A stretch of 64,000 bases of DNA from Gadus chalcogrammus (taxonomy: Eukaryota; Chordata; Actinopteri; Gadiformes; Gadidae), in assembly GCF_026213295.1 (NCBI RefSeq), contig NC_079427.1, positions 30,897,184-30,961,183 of the forward strand. The letters are read 5' to 3'. Positions 21,935-33,982 of the stretch are shown here, piece by piece. Made by a program: the position numbers and the translations under genes. How positions within the stretch are numbered: position 1 is the stretch's first letter; each line of letters starts with the position of its first letter. The notes under the pieces are model-generated. The model saw only the letters and a list, made by a program, of their open reading frames with translations, ran no database searches and had not been told where the DNA came from.

Positions 21935-22875
21935 AATGTGGTCGTTTGTGTAGACTTGTAGACTCATTTTAGACGTCTTTTTTATACTACTTCTATAATT
22001 TATTTTATTTATTTACATGTTTATGGTTTTTGCGATCAGAAAAAGAGAAACGGCAATTTATTTAATTGCAGCGTCGGATAAATGATTATGGACCGATCAA
22101 TGGCTCTCCCTCCCTCCGTCTAGCTCGCATGCTTTTGACCCACCCGTAGGCCACATGCCAGTGCACACACACACACAAACAAAGACACACCTAGGCCAAT
22201 TATTTACTGAACTTTTCCAACAAACCGCATTTTCAAGTAAATAAACAGATACATGCAAAAATAAATATATATGTATAAAAAATAACTTGATTAGGCCTAC
22301 TTAAAATAAATAAACCAGAAAATGTAAGATAACAACAAAAAATCATAATACACAAATATGACATCGTGCATACATTTCCTGCACCTGTCATACGCTTCCA
22401 AATGACGGCCAAAAACCGTACCCAGTTCTAAGGTGAAATGCTACAGCTACAGGAAACCTAATGGTACAGAAAACATCTTGAAACATTAAGAAGTAGTATA
22501 ACAAAGACGTCTAAAATTAGTCTCAATTTGATGTTGAAAAGACATCCACAAACGATCACATTTTAACTAAATAGCCCATGTTCGGAGGTCCCACAGAGGT
22601 CAACATTAGACGTCGAAAAACGACGTCACCTGGCGTTACAAATCAACCCCTTCAGTGGACCGAAATTTGACGACCAATAATGACACAGAAAAGACGTCAC
22701 TCCGACGGCATTGCGCAGTGTGATCATGTATACATTTCCTGCAGCTGTCATAGGCATCCAAATGACGTCCAAAAAATGTATGACGTCCCAAAAAATGACG
22801 TCCAGAATTGGCCATGTACCGACCTGATATAAACAGGATCTGCACGTCTATCCAATGTCCAATGTTTAGTGGGTT
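21935..22875. mobile_element. Partial copy of the GACGT-rich inverted-arm element
   Basis: Aligns with 9365-10262 but lacks most of the left arm, removed by the deletion that also took CARD D. The right arm is intact to the same terminus (CCAATGTTTAGTGGG). Noncoding. Confidence 0.6.
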
Positions 22876-23020
22876 GGTTATTCGTGGCACTTTGATCAAA
22901 CACTGAAACAATTTGGTTTACCAGAAGTCAACTGAGGAAGTGTTTATTTTTATTTCAGTATTTTTTTTGTCCATTTTTTTTCAATTAATGCCATCTCAAA
23001 TTCTCTTGATTTGTCTTCAG

Positions 23021-23119
23021 GGTTTGGTGGGGATCCGTCATTCAGTATCAAACAGGAGAGTCCTGGTCTGATGTCCCCGTCTCTGCCCCTCGAAATGCAT
23101 GAAGGCGACAGTGAGCTGG
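23021..23119 (+). CDS. Gene 2: serine-rich linker exon L3 (99 nt)
   Basis: 33 codons, phase 1-1, acceptor TTTGTCTTCAG, donor GTAAGT. Product FGGDPSFSIKQESPGLMSPS, then SLPLEMHEGDSEL. It contains IKQE, a match to the psi-K-x-E sumoylation consensus, followed by a Ser-Pro. Full-length version of the shortened exon at 10408. No fold recognised. Confidence 0.65.
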
Positions 23120-23138
23120 GTAAGTTTCAGTCTCCTAC

Positions 23139-24132
23139 ACTGTAAAAAATAAAAAGTTGAGAAAACTCAAAATTGCAAGGCAACTTACTGCAATCAATTT
23201 TTTAGTTTTGAGCCCATCAAAAGATCATTTCTTCTTTAGACAAACTTGAAAGTTAGAGTTATACCAACTAAGGTTTTTATATTTTACAAAACTCAAAAAA
23301 GTAAGTCAGGGTTGTTAACTTAATATTTCAAATTAAGGTTAATATTATTAAAAAAAAAAAACTTTCAAAGAATGCAAAGCAAGTTTTAAGTTCACATTAT
23401 TAAAATTAAAAAATGGAAACTTCCGTTTTACATTTCTGAATGCCAGACAGCACTAGAACAAGCAACATGTAGCTAGTTCAGCTGCAGAGAATCGCTGTCT
23501 GAATGCAGCAAACCAAAGTGCAGAACAAGTTTGACATTATGGTCAAACTTGTTCTGCACGAGACGGCAGCTCAGGTTAAACGGTGACGCAACTCTCGTGC
23601 CTCATACACCGCACGATCCCGAGAGCTGCCTTTATTTAACACACACCCGCAACACACAGCGCACCGCACACCCAACCAACGGACATGCAAGTCTCGGTAA
23701 CGGTGGCGGCAACACTACACACAATAAACAACACACAAACAATAAAGACCCCAAACCCGTTAACCCCACTTAACCTAACAGAAACAAATTGACAAAAGGC
23801 AATAAACCCCTTTTTCCCAATCGGCATCACGAATACCCTCACTCCCCGGGGGGTAGGAGTCGCCAAACCTTGTATTTTCCAAAGTGTCGAAATGCGCATG
23901 TGCACCGTAGTTGGCCCAGCCTCAGACAGAGTCTGACTTAAACCCGTGAGTCTTGCTAACAAAGATACTACAGTGAGCCCAACTCTTGACCCAAAACTCA
24001 ACTTTGTTGGTTGGACTAAATTGCATTGCACAGTTGACATGAATACTTAATGTTTTATATTCATTTTACTCAGAAATCATAATGAGACCAACAATTTTAA
24101 GTTTTTTTTTTTTTTTACGTTTTTACAGTGTA
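23139..24132. mobile_element. TIR element CACTGTAAAA...TTTTACAGTG, ~1 kb, TA flanks
   Basis: Left end CACTGTAAAAAA after TA, right end TTTTTACAGTG before TA; a TA target suggests a Tc1/mariner-like origin. Its centre has a perfect 18-bp-arm hairpin (23518-23559) and no transposase ORF. The first block retains only the right part of the element (near 10510-10636), so that copy has an internal deletion. Confidence 0.55.
23518..23559. repeat. Perfect hairpin, 18-bp arms, 6-nt loop
   Basis: Arm GTGCAGAACAAGTTTGAC, loop ATTATG, then the exact reverse complement. Inside the CACTGTAAAA element. No adjacent gene uses it as far as I can see. Confidence 0.9.
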
Positions 24133-24167
24133 GGTTAAGGACTAATAAGTAACATAACCCTCTATAT

Positions 24168-25013
24168 CAGTCATACTCAAGTAGCGGCCCGCGGGCCTTT
24201 TGTGGCCCGCGGGGTGTCTATTAATGGCCCTCGAGCTGTTTTGAAAAGTTTTTTTAATTATAAAAAAAAAAAAACGTGCTGGGCGCTCTTATTTTGAAAC
24301 CGCGCGCCGCGATCTCAATACGAGGCTGGGGGTTGCAACGATAAACAGATAGCACTCCAGCCCACAGACCGCTCCAGCCCTCCCAAACTCGAGGCAGACA
24401 GTCCATCTCAGCAGCAGTCAAGGCCGATTTAGGGTCGTTTTAGACGCAGAGACGTAGGCACGTAATTTACACAAGGGACTTGTTTTAGACAAGTTTTGAT
24501 TTACGGTTCCTTTAAGGTTCCTTAAGGATTGCGCGTGTTGCAAGGGGATTCTCCGCCAGAACAGTAGGGGGAGCAACGAACGAATCTGTGGGCGTGGAAG
24601 TGGAAATCGCTGGCTTGTTTATATTTATAATTATCATAATTCGTTCTTGTGTTTTCTTCTTCTCCTTCTTCAAAATTCTTCATTCGCTTCTGTCACAGCC
24701 TTTTAAAAATGGCGCTATTATGCTGTAAAACCGGAAATGTGAGACTCCTGAAAGGATGTGGTTAGCTGGCCAATCACAGTCTTTGCGAGCTGCGTAGGGC
24801 CGTAGTGTTTTAGTCGCATAGTCAGGAATTTTGGCCGACGCACGTAAGGGGGGATATTTTACCGCGCAAGGGGGGGTTATGTATCTTACGTGCTTACGCG
24901 TTACGTCTAAAACAGAGCATATATCGGCCTCAGTCACACGTATACCGACCGGCCCCTTGAGTCACTGAAAAAAAAAATTGTGGCCCCTCATCATTTCTAC
25001 TTGAGTACCCCTG
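24168..25013. mobile_element. hAT-type element, 846 bp, 8-bp TSD CTCTATAT
   Basis: Ends CAGTCATACTCAAGTAG and CTACTTGAGTACCCCTG are imperfect inverted repeats, with GGCCCGCGGGCC subterminal DNA. CTCTATAT flanks both ends (24160-24167, 25014-25021). The first block has one CTCTATAT and no insert (10665-10672). The minus-strand ORF at 24680-24937 shows no recognisable domain. Non-autonomous. Confidence 0.88.
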
Positions 25014-25021
25014 CTCTATAT

Positions 25022-25370
25022 CATAGTTTTGCCCTGTCAAAATACATTACACAATACACACCAGATAATTACAGATCATATAATAACATAATAAGACCTA
25101 ATTTAATAAATACATTGTTTTTTTTAAAGAAGGTCAAAGGTGTGTGGCATGTTGTGGAATATCTTGGGGATCTGGGATAACAATTCTAAACCTATGGCTT
25201 GTTTCAAACATAAATCATTCGCATGACATATGGCACATATTTTAGATTATAAACTTTTTGTGGAGGTCGACATTTTACTGAACCCACCAGAGTCCATTTC
25301 TATAGCTTCTCAAATGACAAAGACTGGAGAGCACTTGGTCAGACATAGTTCTTGGCAGTAAGATGTTAAG

Positions 25371-25451
<81 letters not shown>

Positions 25452-27355
25452 CCCTCCTGGTCTCTGATTCAATCCAACATTAATCAGTTAAAATATCCAT
25501 GTAACCCGTCTATAATAAAATCCCTCAGATATTAAAGGCCTAATATGTAACATTTACCTATTAAATATACTTTGTTATATATTATGTTGAGTTACTTGAC
25601 CAATCTAAAATGTTTAAACATTGTTCCAACCCAGAGATATCCATAGTTTACTTTACAGTAATGGCCCGTTGTGCCGTAGGTCAATGTGGATGGCGTCATA
25701 TGGCCTTTAGCCCCTGTGGGGGAAATTCAGGAACCAAGTCAATCGTTTCTGTCTAAACTGTTTAACGAAATAGTCATCTGAATTTATACAGTTAGGCTAG
25801 TTTATTTGAGTTATAAACGTGAACAAACATTCGCCCTGAGTTTGCCCTGCGCCTCTCTATTAGCTTCGCAAGGAGACGTCCCCAAATGGGAAATCAACCT
25901 CTGCCGCTCAAAGAGCTGCGCAAGCTGAAGTTTCCCGCATTGTCTAATGCGAGGACTTCTTAAACCGTGGCACAGGTCTCAGAAATGCTGAGATGAGCTC
26001 TGCTCCACACATGATTTGTGATGGAAAAATCTATCACGTTGTTTCCCCTTCATCATGTAAGTTCTATATCCTATTCCTTGCATTGTCTAGCCACTCTACC
26101 TTTTCCTAGCGTTATCTAACATTAACCTTTGTGCCTGGGGTCACGAGGGAGCAGAGATCCCCTTATGCATTCTCCTCCTTGATGAGAATACAGGAAACTC
26201 TGTCCTTTAAGTAAATATTATTTGATTTGCTCTTTGACATTTATAATGTAGGGTCTCATAGTGGTGACTTCTCAGTTTGACCCTTTGACCCTTGACCACC
26301 CCAATGGTGTCAGCCCTTATTTTTTTGACAGAAGAGGCCTAATGTATTGATATGATACGTCAATGGCAATTTAGCTTAAATGTCTTCTCGACACGCCCAT
26401 TTTACTCAGGATGCTCCGGTTGGTATCTTGAAGGAACTTGGCCGCACCCCAACAACAGAGCAGACCATGAGCGCATTGTTGTTTTTTTTACAATTTTCGA
26501 ATGCTATTTCATCACTAAATTCACTTCTGATAAAGTTTTAGGCGAGGAGTTAACTGTGTAGATTTCGTATTCAGGGGCAAGCTAGCTAGCCAGCCGGCCA
26601 GTAGCTCTCTGAGACCCTCTCGCCCCACGGACCACTGCAGCTGACAGGGCAGTGGGCGGACGACAATGGTTGAAGGAAAGCCGGCCAACAACTGTATAAC
26701 ATTTACTTGATCAAATAAACTACAGAAGCAGTATGAAAGGGTTGTTTTTGTTTTTAATAGACTTTACATTTTTAGTGTACAGTTGAGGAGCAGTTTGAGC
26801 TTCAATTGTTTTCGGTGATAAGCCTGGTTCCTATTTTGGAGGAATGCAGGTGTCCTCTGTAGTTTACACAATACCAGTAAGAGCGCACCGTCTCAAACTC
26901 TCAACAGCGTTCTGCATGCTCAGTACCCTTCTTCTCCCCTTAAGGTTGAGAAATCCCAAAAGTTTCCTTTAACTCTCTTTCAATCCAAATCTATGAACAG
27001 CTGGTACTTCCCATCATTTTACACTAACAATACAATTTGATTCATGGACTCACTTTGATAAATGACATGATACGTGACAAACATGATACCTGATACAGTC
27101 ATGTTGTATATGTTTACAGTGTACTTCATGTGGGCTGTAAATTGACATGAAAAACCTGTCCAGGTCATGTTGAGGATTACTTTGGGCTATTTGTGAGTTT
27201 TTTAACATACACAGACATATTAATTAGTTAAGTAGTTTAAGTAGTTTCCGAGGATGTCAGATATTACTTATTATTATTATTATTATTTCAGTATTTTTCA
27301 GAAAACCCAAAAAATATTTAACGCAATTTCCAAATTCTATTGATTTGTCTTTCAG
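25022..27355 (+). other. Intron between L3 and L4; paralogous to 10673-14206
   Basis: Unique intron like that of the first block, with a (GT)n tract at 25374-25446, the empty site of the 11815 element at 26264, and a short TTA run near 27269. No exon seen. Confidence 0.5.
25374..25446. repeat. (GT)n microsatellite, ~73 bp
   Basis: GT tract in the L3-L4 intron. The first block has an L2-like tail at this place instead. Confidence 0.97.
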
Positions 27356-27469
27356 AACCTCTGATGACGTCAGGCAGTAGCGGACAGCGGAGCTTGTCCA
27401 AGTCTGAGCTGTCCGGCCCTGTGGACTCTGAGGCGTCACTTCCACTTGAAAAGCTTGGTAGCGCGCATG
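27356..27469 (+). CDS. Gene 2: serine-rich linker exon L4 (114 nt)
   Basis: 38 codons, phase 1-1, acceptor TTTGTCTTTCAG, donor GTGAGT. Nearly identical to L2 at 14207: MTSGSSGQRSLSKSELSGP and an acidic SEASLPLEKL end. Lies upstream of the DD exon at 29246. Confidence 0.65.
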
Positions 27470-29030
27470 GTGAGTTCAAGACTCCTAGTTGTACGAGTTA
27501 TTACTCTACATGGATAACCCTCTATGTCATGGTCACCTACCTGATGAATACGTAGTTTATCTTTTTAACATTTTAAGGCTAACATTTTTATGGCTTATTT
27601 CGAACATAAGTCATATTCATGACTAAAGGGTTTTTGGGGTCGTCATGCAGTGACTAAAAAAGAAAGATGATCAACGATGGCAACTCAAAGCGTGAGGAGT
27701 AACAAATAAATGATGGGTTATTTCTTTAAAAATGTATCTGCTTAAGAATCCAATGTCCACTGATATGGTTTTAAAGCTATTGTTATCCAATGTTTTAGCT
27801 CAAAATGATGTTAAATGCAATTGGATAAAACAAACAATCGTACTTGCATGTCCCACAACCTCCCTAGCAAGCTCAGATTATTTTGGACCTCTGCATTTCT
27901 AAATACAGAGGTACGTTCACGTTTGTGAGACTATCATGTTGTATATGATGTCTGAAAGCAACTCCATTATGCCAACGTTAGCTTACGAGAAGTGATTAAC
28001 GGCTGATTTGGTTATACTTCAAACAAAGTAGGCTGAACCAAGCAACCTAATGTGGAACCTTACCTGGGAAAGAAATATGAACAAACACGATAGTTCCTTT
28101 TATTACTCAACTCAATTACAATGTTGGCGAAACTACTTTCTTTGTTTGGTGAGTCTAGTCTAACAATCATTTTAAAGTTTAAAGGGGACCTATTATGCTT
28201 TTTCGACTTTGATGACCTATAAACGTTGTTATAATGATTGATAGTCATGTTTAACCATACACAAAAAACAATGTAGATTTTTGGGAAACTCTTCCTCTCA
28301 TCTGGACGCTTTCAGCATTCAACGCTCGGTTTCGTCCTTCTCCGCCCCCTCGCCCCCCTCCTGCCAACCCAACTCCGTTGTGATTGGTTACCTTCCTTGA
28401 AGCGCGCGCGGGCAGATTCGACCAGGTATTTGGGGGCGCGGCAGGAGTGCCTCTACGTAGATGATTTCCCGGAAATGTGAACAAGTGAATCGCAAACGTT
28501 GTCCCGAGTGTTTAGCGCTCTGCACAGCCACCCCAGACTGTCAGCAGGGAATACGTTGAAATGCATGTACGTCATTATTTGACACTTTAGTGTGGTTAAA
28601 CATGACTATCAATCATTATAACAACGTTTATAGATCATAAAAGTCGAAAAAGCATAATAGGTCCCCTTTAACATTGTAAGTTTGCATTTTGCAATGAACG
28701 GTCAAAAGTGTTCTCGACACAGCAATTTTACCCACGATGCACAGGTTCATTATGTATTGGTGGAGTTGGCGTGGACTGTACAATGTTCTCCAGTTTATGT
28801 TGTTCTTTCAGGTAAGATGATTTCAAGTTGAAGTTCTACTTAAAGTGCAATTCCGGCGAAAACTTATCCCAGGGTCTTTGTTTTGGCATGTATACCCATC
28901 GAATAAGCCCTCCAGATATTTTTTTCATTGAAAATCGAGTATAGAGTTTGCCCTGCGCAATGTTTGGCTTCCAAGACATTGGCGAGGGGCACAGCGAACG
29001 TTTAAAAATCGCCTTTTTTTTTTAAACACT

Positions 29031-29074
<44 letters not shown>

Positions 29075-29245
29075 TGGGTGTGTGTGTGTGGTGCTAGTGT
29101 GACAGGATACCTTTTATAGGTTTGGTTCAGGTTTGTAGCCTCACCTTAACCCCTAACACCAATTTCTAAAGTGGTAATATCTGCATTTTTGCGTCAGAAT
29201 GTGGAACTTGACCCACCTGTGTGTGGATTGTGTTTCTTTTTCCAG
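27470..29245 (+). other. Intron between L4 and the DD, with piggyBac-like MITE and (GT)n
   Basis: Aligns with 14321-15280 in the first block up to the MITE. A GT tract with GGGTGTGGG interruptions lies at 29032-29089. No other exon seen. Confidence 0.45.
28183..28667. mobile_element. piggyBac-like MITE, 485 bp, TTAA target
   Basis: Begins AGGGGACCTATTATGC and ends with its inverse; the TIRs extend for about 80 bp (to near TGACTATCAATCATTATAAC). Flanked by TTAA at 28179-28182 and 28668-28671. Two paralogous introns (15062-15075, 34757-34780) lack it. No coding capacity. Confidence 0.88.
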
Positions 29246-29533
29246 ACAAAGTCTATGAAACCCGCTCCCCAGGGCAGGATCTGTCAGATAAGCAGCTCCG
29301 GGTTGTTGCACAAACTCTTGGACGAAGGTGGGAGCGGGCAGCCATCCACCTGGGGCTGAAGAACGAAGATCTGGACGACATCAAGAAAGAAGAGATGGCT
29401 GAGTTCAAGCAGAGACGGAAGATGTTGCTGCTGTGGAAGGAGCAAAGACCAGGAAAGGCAACAGCACAGGACCTCTTGAGCGGTCTGGAAGGGCTGAAGG
29501 TCCTACCGGTCAAAACTCGTCGGTCATTGGAAG
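29246..29533 (+). CDS. Gene 2: death-domain exon (central)
   Basis: 96 codons, phase 1-1, acceptor TTTCTTTTTCCAG, donor GTAACG. Death-domain pattern with LSDKQLRVVAQTLGRRWERAA (helices 1-2), LGLKNEDLDDIK, then MLLLWKEQ and GKATAQDLLSGLEGL. Diverged from the DDs at 1291 and 52155 but of the same exon class and C-terminal signature. Its counterpart in the first block has been deleted. The glycine-arginine-arginine-tryptophan core is the classical DD signature. Expected role is homotypic assembly with another DD. Confidence 0.82.
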
Positions 29534-30479
29534 GTAACGTATTTAACCCAAACCCAGGGTCGTCATAGTGGGGGGGGGGGGGGAGGGCCCTCAGAGCCTG
29601 AGATGAAAACTTTGATCGGGGTATGAGGAAAACACATTCCAGTAGTGGTGCTGGGCAGCAGTTTAGTTGATGAAGGAACAGGGGACACACATCATGTTTT
29701 ATAAAGGTCGTTGAGGTCCTTAACAGGCCGATATACGATATTTAATTAAACGCCAATTCCAATCTGGTACAAACCCTGCTCCACATTATGCTCATGAACA
29801 AAGTCTGTCCTTCAGCATGACCCATACTCAGTGGAGAAGGAGTGTCCAGGTATTCAGTTGTAGTCACTGTGATATGCAACGCAACACGCTAAAACAGACG
29901 GAAAATGAATTAGAAGGGGAAGGTTGGTCTGATTTTAGTCATATATTTCTCAGATGAAATAATGCTATTTTGGTCAAAACAAAGCAAAGGTTCAAACAAG
30001 ACATCAAGATTTTTAACACAGGCACTTTGCGGGAAGACCGAGCCATCGAGACATAGCGGGACCACTTAGAGGGGCCGTCATCCTCAGCAGACAGTCCTTT
30101 TGAAGTGATCGGCTCCCCACCAATCACCAGCCAACACCTGTGAGTGAGAGTGGGAGTGGGAGAGAGTGAAGGAGGGAAAAAACAGCACCTCACTCTGGTA
30201 GGGAGGGACAACACACTCAAATACAGACTTAAATGACCCATGGTCCTAGCAATTATATACAGTCTTTGTGCATTTAACTAACTTAAACTGCTTTTTACTG
30301 TTGTTGACCTAGTGGGATATACTTCTGAATCTGAGATGTGTTCTGTTCAATGAATGAATTAATTGTAGGTGTGCTATTAGGGCAGAGTTATTTTTAATTG
30401 GCCTATTTTTTACAAGTATAATCCAAACAATGGCTCTATAGACAGCCGATTGAGAGTTGAGTGTAATTTGAATATTTTT

Positions 30480-32060
30480 TCCATTATTTTCCAAGAAATT
30501 ATTAACATTCATTGAGTTATCAATTTGTAACTACAAAACGATATAATTATTAAAGGTGTTAATAATAGGAGGACCGTGATACAAAATCTACATTGAAGAA
30601 ATTTTGATTCATTGTCTTTAATTAATTTCACCCAAAGTGACAGCACACTGCGTAAGTTTAAGTCTTCTAGTTTTAGCAGTAATAAGTCTACCTGCATAAC
30701 CCTATATATCATAGTTCTTCCCTGTAAAAATACATTTCACACACACCAGTTAAAAAGTTCCTCATAACATAATGAGACCTAATTTTATAAATACATAATT
30801 CCTTTTCTAAACAAGGAATATCTGTTAGGATTCTGGGATACAAATTCTTAACCTATAGCTTTTTTCAAACATACATCATACACATGACTGAAGAATATTT
30901 TTGAATATGAATGCAATCTATTTATATTTCTAAATAGTTGAAAATGATCACACGTTATCTTTAATCTGGTGATAATGAATTGAACCGGGTTCATAAGGAA
31001 AGGCAAGGCAACTTTATTTATGTAGCACTTTTCATACACAAGGTAGACTCAAAGTGCTTCACATATAAACATTATCATACAATAAAATAAAATAGTACAT
31101 AAGTGAAAGAAAACATGCAAAGAAATGAGTAAAATAGAAAGTTAAAAAGGCATTTTAGCAATAAATTAGGAAACAAAGGCAAAGTTAAAAAAGCTTTTTA
31201 GAATCTTAAATACTTTTTAGTATTTAAGATTTAGCAGAAAGCTAAAGCAAACATAAAAGTCTTCAGTCTTGTTTTAAAGGAGCTCAGTGTTGGGGCAAGT
31301 CTTGAATCCTCAAATCCCCCCCCTTTTTACACTGCAAAACAGATGCGTTCGCTGTTTGGCAGATGATACAATTTCATTGTCTTTCCTTTGTAAAACCGAG
31401 GGGGTATATTCCCCCTTCATAAAGGAGCCAGCTTTTTTGGTTCATTGGAGCAGGCGGGACTACGCAAGGTGACCTCTTTAGAATAATTTGCATACTCTGA
31501 ATGTTTATTTTATTTTATTATTCAAGCCACTCGCATGCAAGATACTACATCTGAGTTTAGGCTACAAACACGATTAACTATTTACAAGTGCAAAAACGCA
31601 GACATATCCTTTGTGGATTCCACCGTCTCTCCAGTTGAAGTGCTCATGTTGCTACGTCATCAACTCCTCTACCCAAGTCCTGCCCCTGCTACCGCGATGC
31701 CGTTTGATCACTTTTCAATGAAAATGAAACCCCCAATATGTGTAGGGTTCGAGAGGGGACATTGGGGTAGGAAAAAATCAAGATGGTATATTTCCTTGGT
31801 CGGTGTAACTGCGAGGACCATGCCAGGAAAACAATTCAAATAAGACGGGCATATTTGGAAGCGTAAAAACGCTTAGTGAATGCCTCAACTTCTTTTGACC
31901 ACTTTGTAATTACTTTGTGATTTAGCTATTGCTAAATCTTGTTGAAAAAAACACCATTAAGTGGTCAGAGGCTGTGCAGTGTCTGATATTGTCATCAGTT
32001 TCTAGGACACTAAACAGTCAAATTAAAACTAGTTTCCATTAGGCACTTGCATCAAATAAA
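30480..32060 (+). repeat. Intronic duplication, copy 1 (pair at 35190-36350)
   Basis: Shared stretches include AAATTATTAACATTCATT at the start and CATCAGTTTCTAGGACAC at the end. This copy has an L2-like fragment the other lacks. The ORF at 31535-31843 is treated under rejected items. Confidence 0.7.
30996..31300 (-). mobile_element. 5'-truncated L2-like LINE 3' fragment
   Basis: Starts GGCAAGGCAACTTTATTTATGTAGCACTTTT and runs through GCAGAAAGCTAAAGCAAACATAAAAG to the end of the RT coding region on the minus strand, matching 60400-60650. The duplicate intron at 35703 lacks it, so it inserted after that duplication. Confidence 0.75.
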
Positions 32061-33072
32061 CTATAAACCATCAAAAACTCCAGCTTTTCCGTCTGCCCAC
32101 ATAGAAATGCGCAATGACACTTGAAATCACTTAGTTAAGGGTTATTTTTGTTTTAAGTACACATTATATATATATATTTTTTTTTTCTTTTGTGTACGGT
32201 TGAGGAGTAGGTTAAGCTTCAATTGTTTTAGGTGATAAAGCCTGGTGCCTATTTTGGAGGACTGCAGGCGTCCTCTGTGCTGTGCACAATACCAACCATA
32301 ACGCCCCGTCTCAAACTGTCAACAGCGTCTTGCGTGCTCGTGACCTTCCAGTTCATTCTTCCAAGAACAACTAGCAAGAACGTTCTCCCGACTGATTGTA
32401 AAATGAAGAGTTGATTACATGAATGTCCGTAAAATATAGTTCGGACCAAAACTAGAGAGAAGGCTCACCTCACCACCACCGCGGCCACACAGAAACAGAT
32501 GAAAGGGTACCGAGGGGAGAGAGATAAGAACTGATATAAAATGAAGAGTGCACTGTGACACTTCCATAGGAGTCACCAATAAATAGATAAATGAATAATA
32601 GATCAGACCTGGATGGACACAATAACAAACAGACCGTGATCAAAAAGGTAAAGAAACAAGTTTTATTTTTCTGTAGGGATCCTTTCCATAATGGTTATAT
32701 ATAATGTGAGCCGGTCAGTGGTAAAACCAGCACATTAAGAGGACGTACATCGACGAGCGCTTTGCCCCAAATGATCACATTGCAGATGTTTTTTGTGGAT
32801 TACTGCTGCAGTGTTTTCAATCATTGCTGGAAGGATCTTATAAATCACTCTCCCCATTAGTCACTTAGACCCAAAATGATAGAAAATAGGCTCAAGGTTG
32901 AGAAATCCCAAAGTTTTCTTTAACTCTTTGGATCAAAATATATGATCAGCTGGTACTTCACATAATTCTACACTACAATTATACGATACATTCTGATTCA
33001 TGGACTCACTTTGATAAATTCCATGATACGGGACAAACATGATCCATGATAATGATTGTTATATGTTTACAG

Positions 33073-33631
33073 CAGGCGCGTGCCGTCCATATTTGCAGGT
33101 GGGGCAGCAAACTACTTGCAAAAGCATGCTCCCAAAAAAATAGTTCCTCAGTAAATCATGGCTCCAAGTCTATTTTTAATAATGTGAATTTCACATTCAC
33201 TATATAGTTTCTGTAGACTTTCTGACTATTTTTGGTCGGTTGACATCACATTTTGGGTGATGGTGGCGATTCTAGTTGAGTTTAACGTGTCATGCAATGT
33301 GGGGCAGAATAGCTCAGCGACCGCGTTCCTCCGTATGTTTATCGCATAACCCTGCAGGCTGCAACAAGAATTGCAATCCGCGCTAAAAGACGCCTTTATG
33401 GTCGTAAAGTAGTCTGCCCCATGGTCATACTCTAGAACTGTTTTTACTCAAATTATTCTGCGCGTATCTTTCATCGTTTCTATATCAGATGCAGATATGG
33501 CGAGTGGTGTTGCACCTATGATTAACATTGTTGAGTTTCCGTTAAAAAAAACATTGGAGAGGTTCAAATGGGAAGAGAAGTTAGAAATCAAACAACTTGG
33601 CCCAGACAGACCGGACATAAACATTATACTG
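33073..33631. mobile_element. Internally deleted hAT element, 559 bp, 8-bp TSD GTTTACAG
   Basis: Starts CAGGCGCGTGCCGTCC and ends TATACTG, flanked by GTTTACAG at 33065-33072 and 33632-33639. From 33497 on the plus strand it encodes MASGVAPMINIVEFPLKK and further KRLGPD-type residues (IKQLGPDRPDIN), the N-terminus of a zinc-finger hAT transposase, then ends. Empty sites exist in the two paralogous introns near 13993 and 27112. Confidence 0.85.
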
Positions 33632-33847
33632 GTTTACAGTGTACTTCATGGGGGTTGTAAGTTGACATGAACAACCTGTCCAGGTCATGTTGAGGATAAC
33701 TTTGGGTTATTTGTGAAATGTTTAACACACACTGACACAATAATGTTCAAGTAGTATCCGAGGAAGTCAGATGTTGCATATCGGTATTTTTCAGAAAACA
33801 AAAAAATATTTAACGCAATTTGCAAATTCGATTGATTTGTCTTTCAG

Positions 33848-33982
33848 GACTGATAAAGAATACATCTGCTGGTCTGATGACGTCAGGCAGTAGCAGAGAG
33901 GGGAGCTTGTCCAAGTCTGAGCTGTCCGGCCCTATGGACTGCGGGTCGTCGTTTCCAGCTGAAATGCCTGGTAGCTCGCATG
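33848..33982 (+). CDS. Gene 2: serine-rich linker exon L5 (135 nt)
   Basis: 45 codons, phase 1-1, acceptor TTTGTCTTTCAG, donor GTGAGT. Like L2/L4 but with an extra N-terminal GLIKNTSAGLMTSGSS, showing that L2/L4 are shortened or L5 extended. The GLIKN start is shared with the GLVQN/GLVKN exons at 41401 and 47073, linking the two linker classes. Confidence 0.62.

Larger units (their letters stand above)
29534..33847 (+). other. Long intron with duplicated segments, LINE tail and hAT
   Basis: Begins with a G-rich run (29568-29583). 30480-32060 is a diverged duplicate of 35190-36350. 31000-31290 is an L2-like fragment, 33073-33631 a hAT element. 32200-33060 aligns with 13430-14000 and 26760-27110. 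No exon with splice sites and a recognisable domain seen. Confidence 0.45.

Noticed and set aside
29253..29690. 145-codon minus-strand ORF over the central DD exon
   Set aside because: Antisense shadow of the death-domain exon, no domain of its own.
31535..31843. Small ORF conserved at 35926-36120 with an in-frame 3-bp indel
   Set aside because: Nearly all differences I compared over the shared part are replacements (eight or so, no clear silent change), which is not purifying selection, and neither copy has domain or splice support. More likely shared noncoding DNA.
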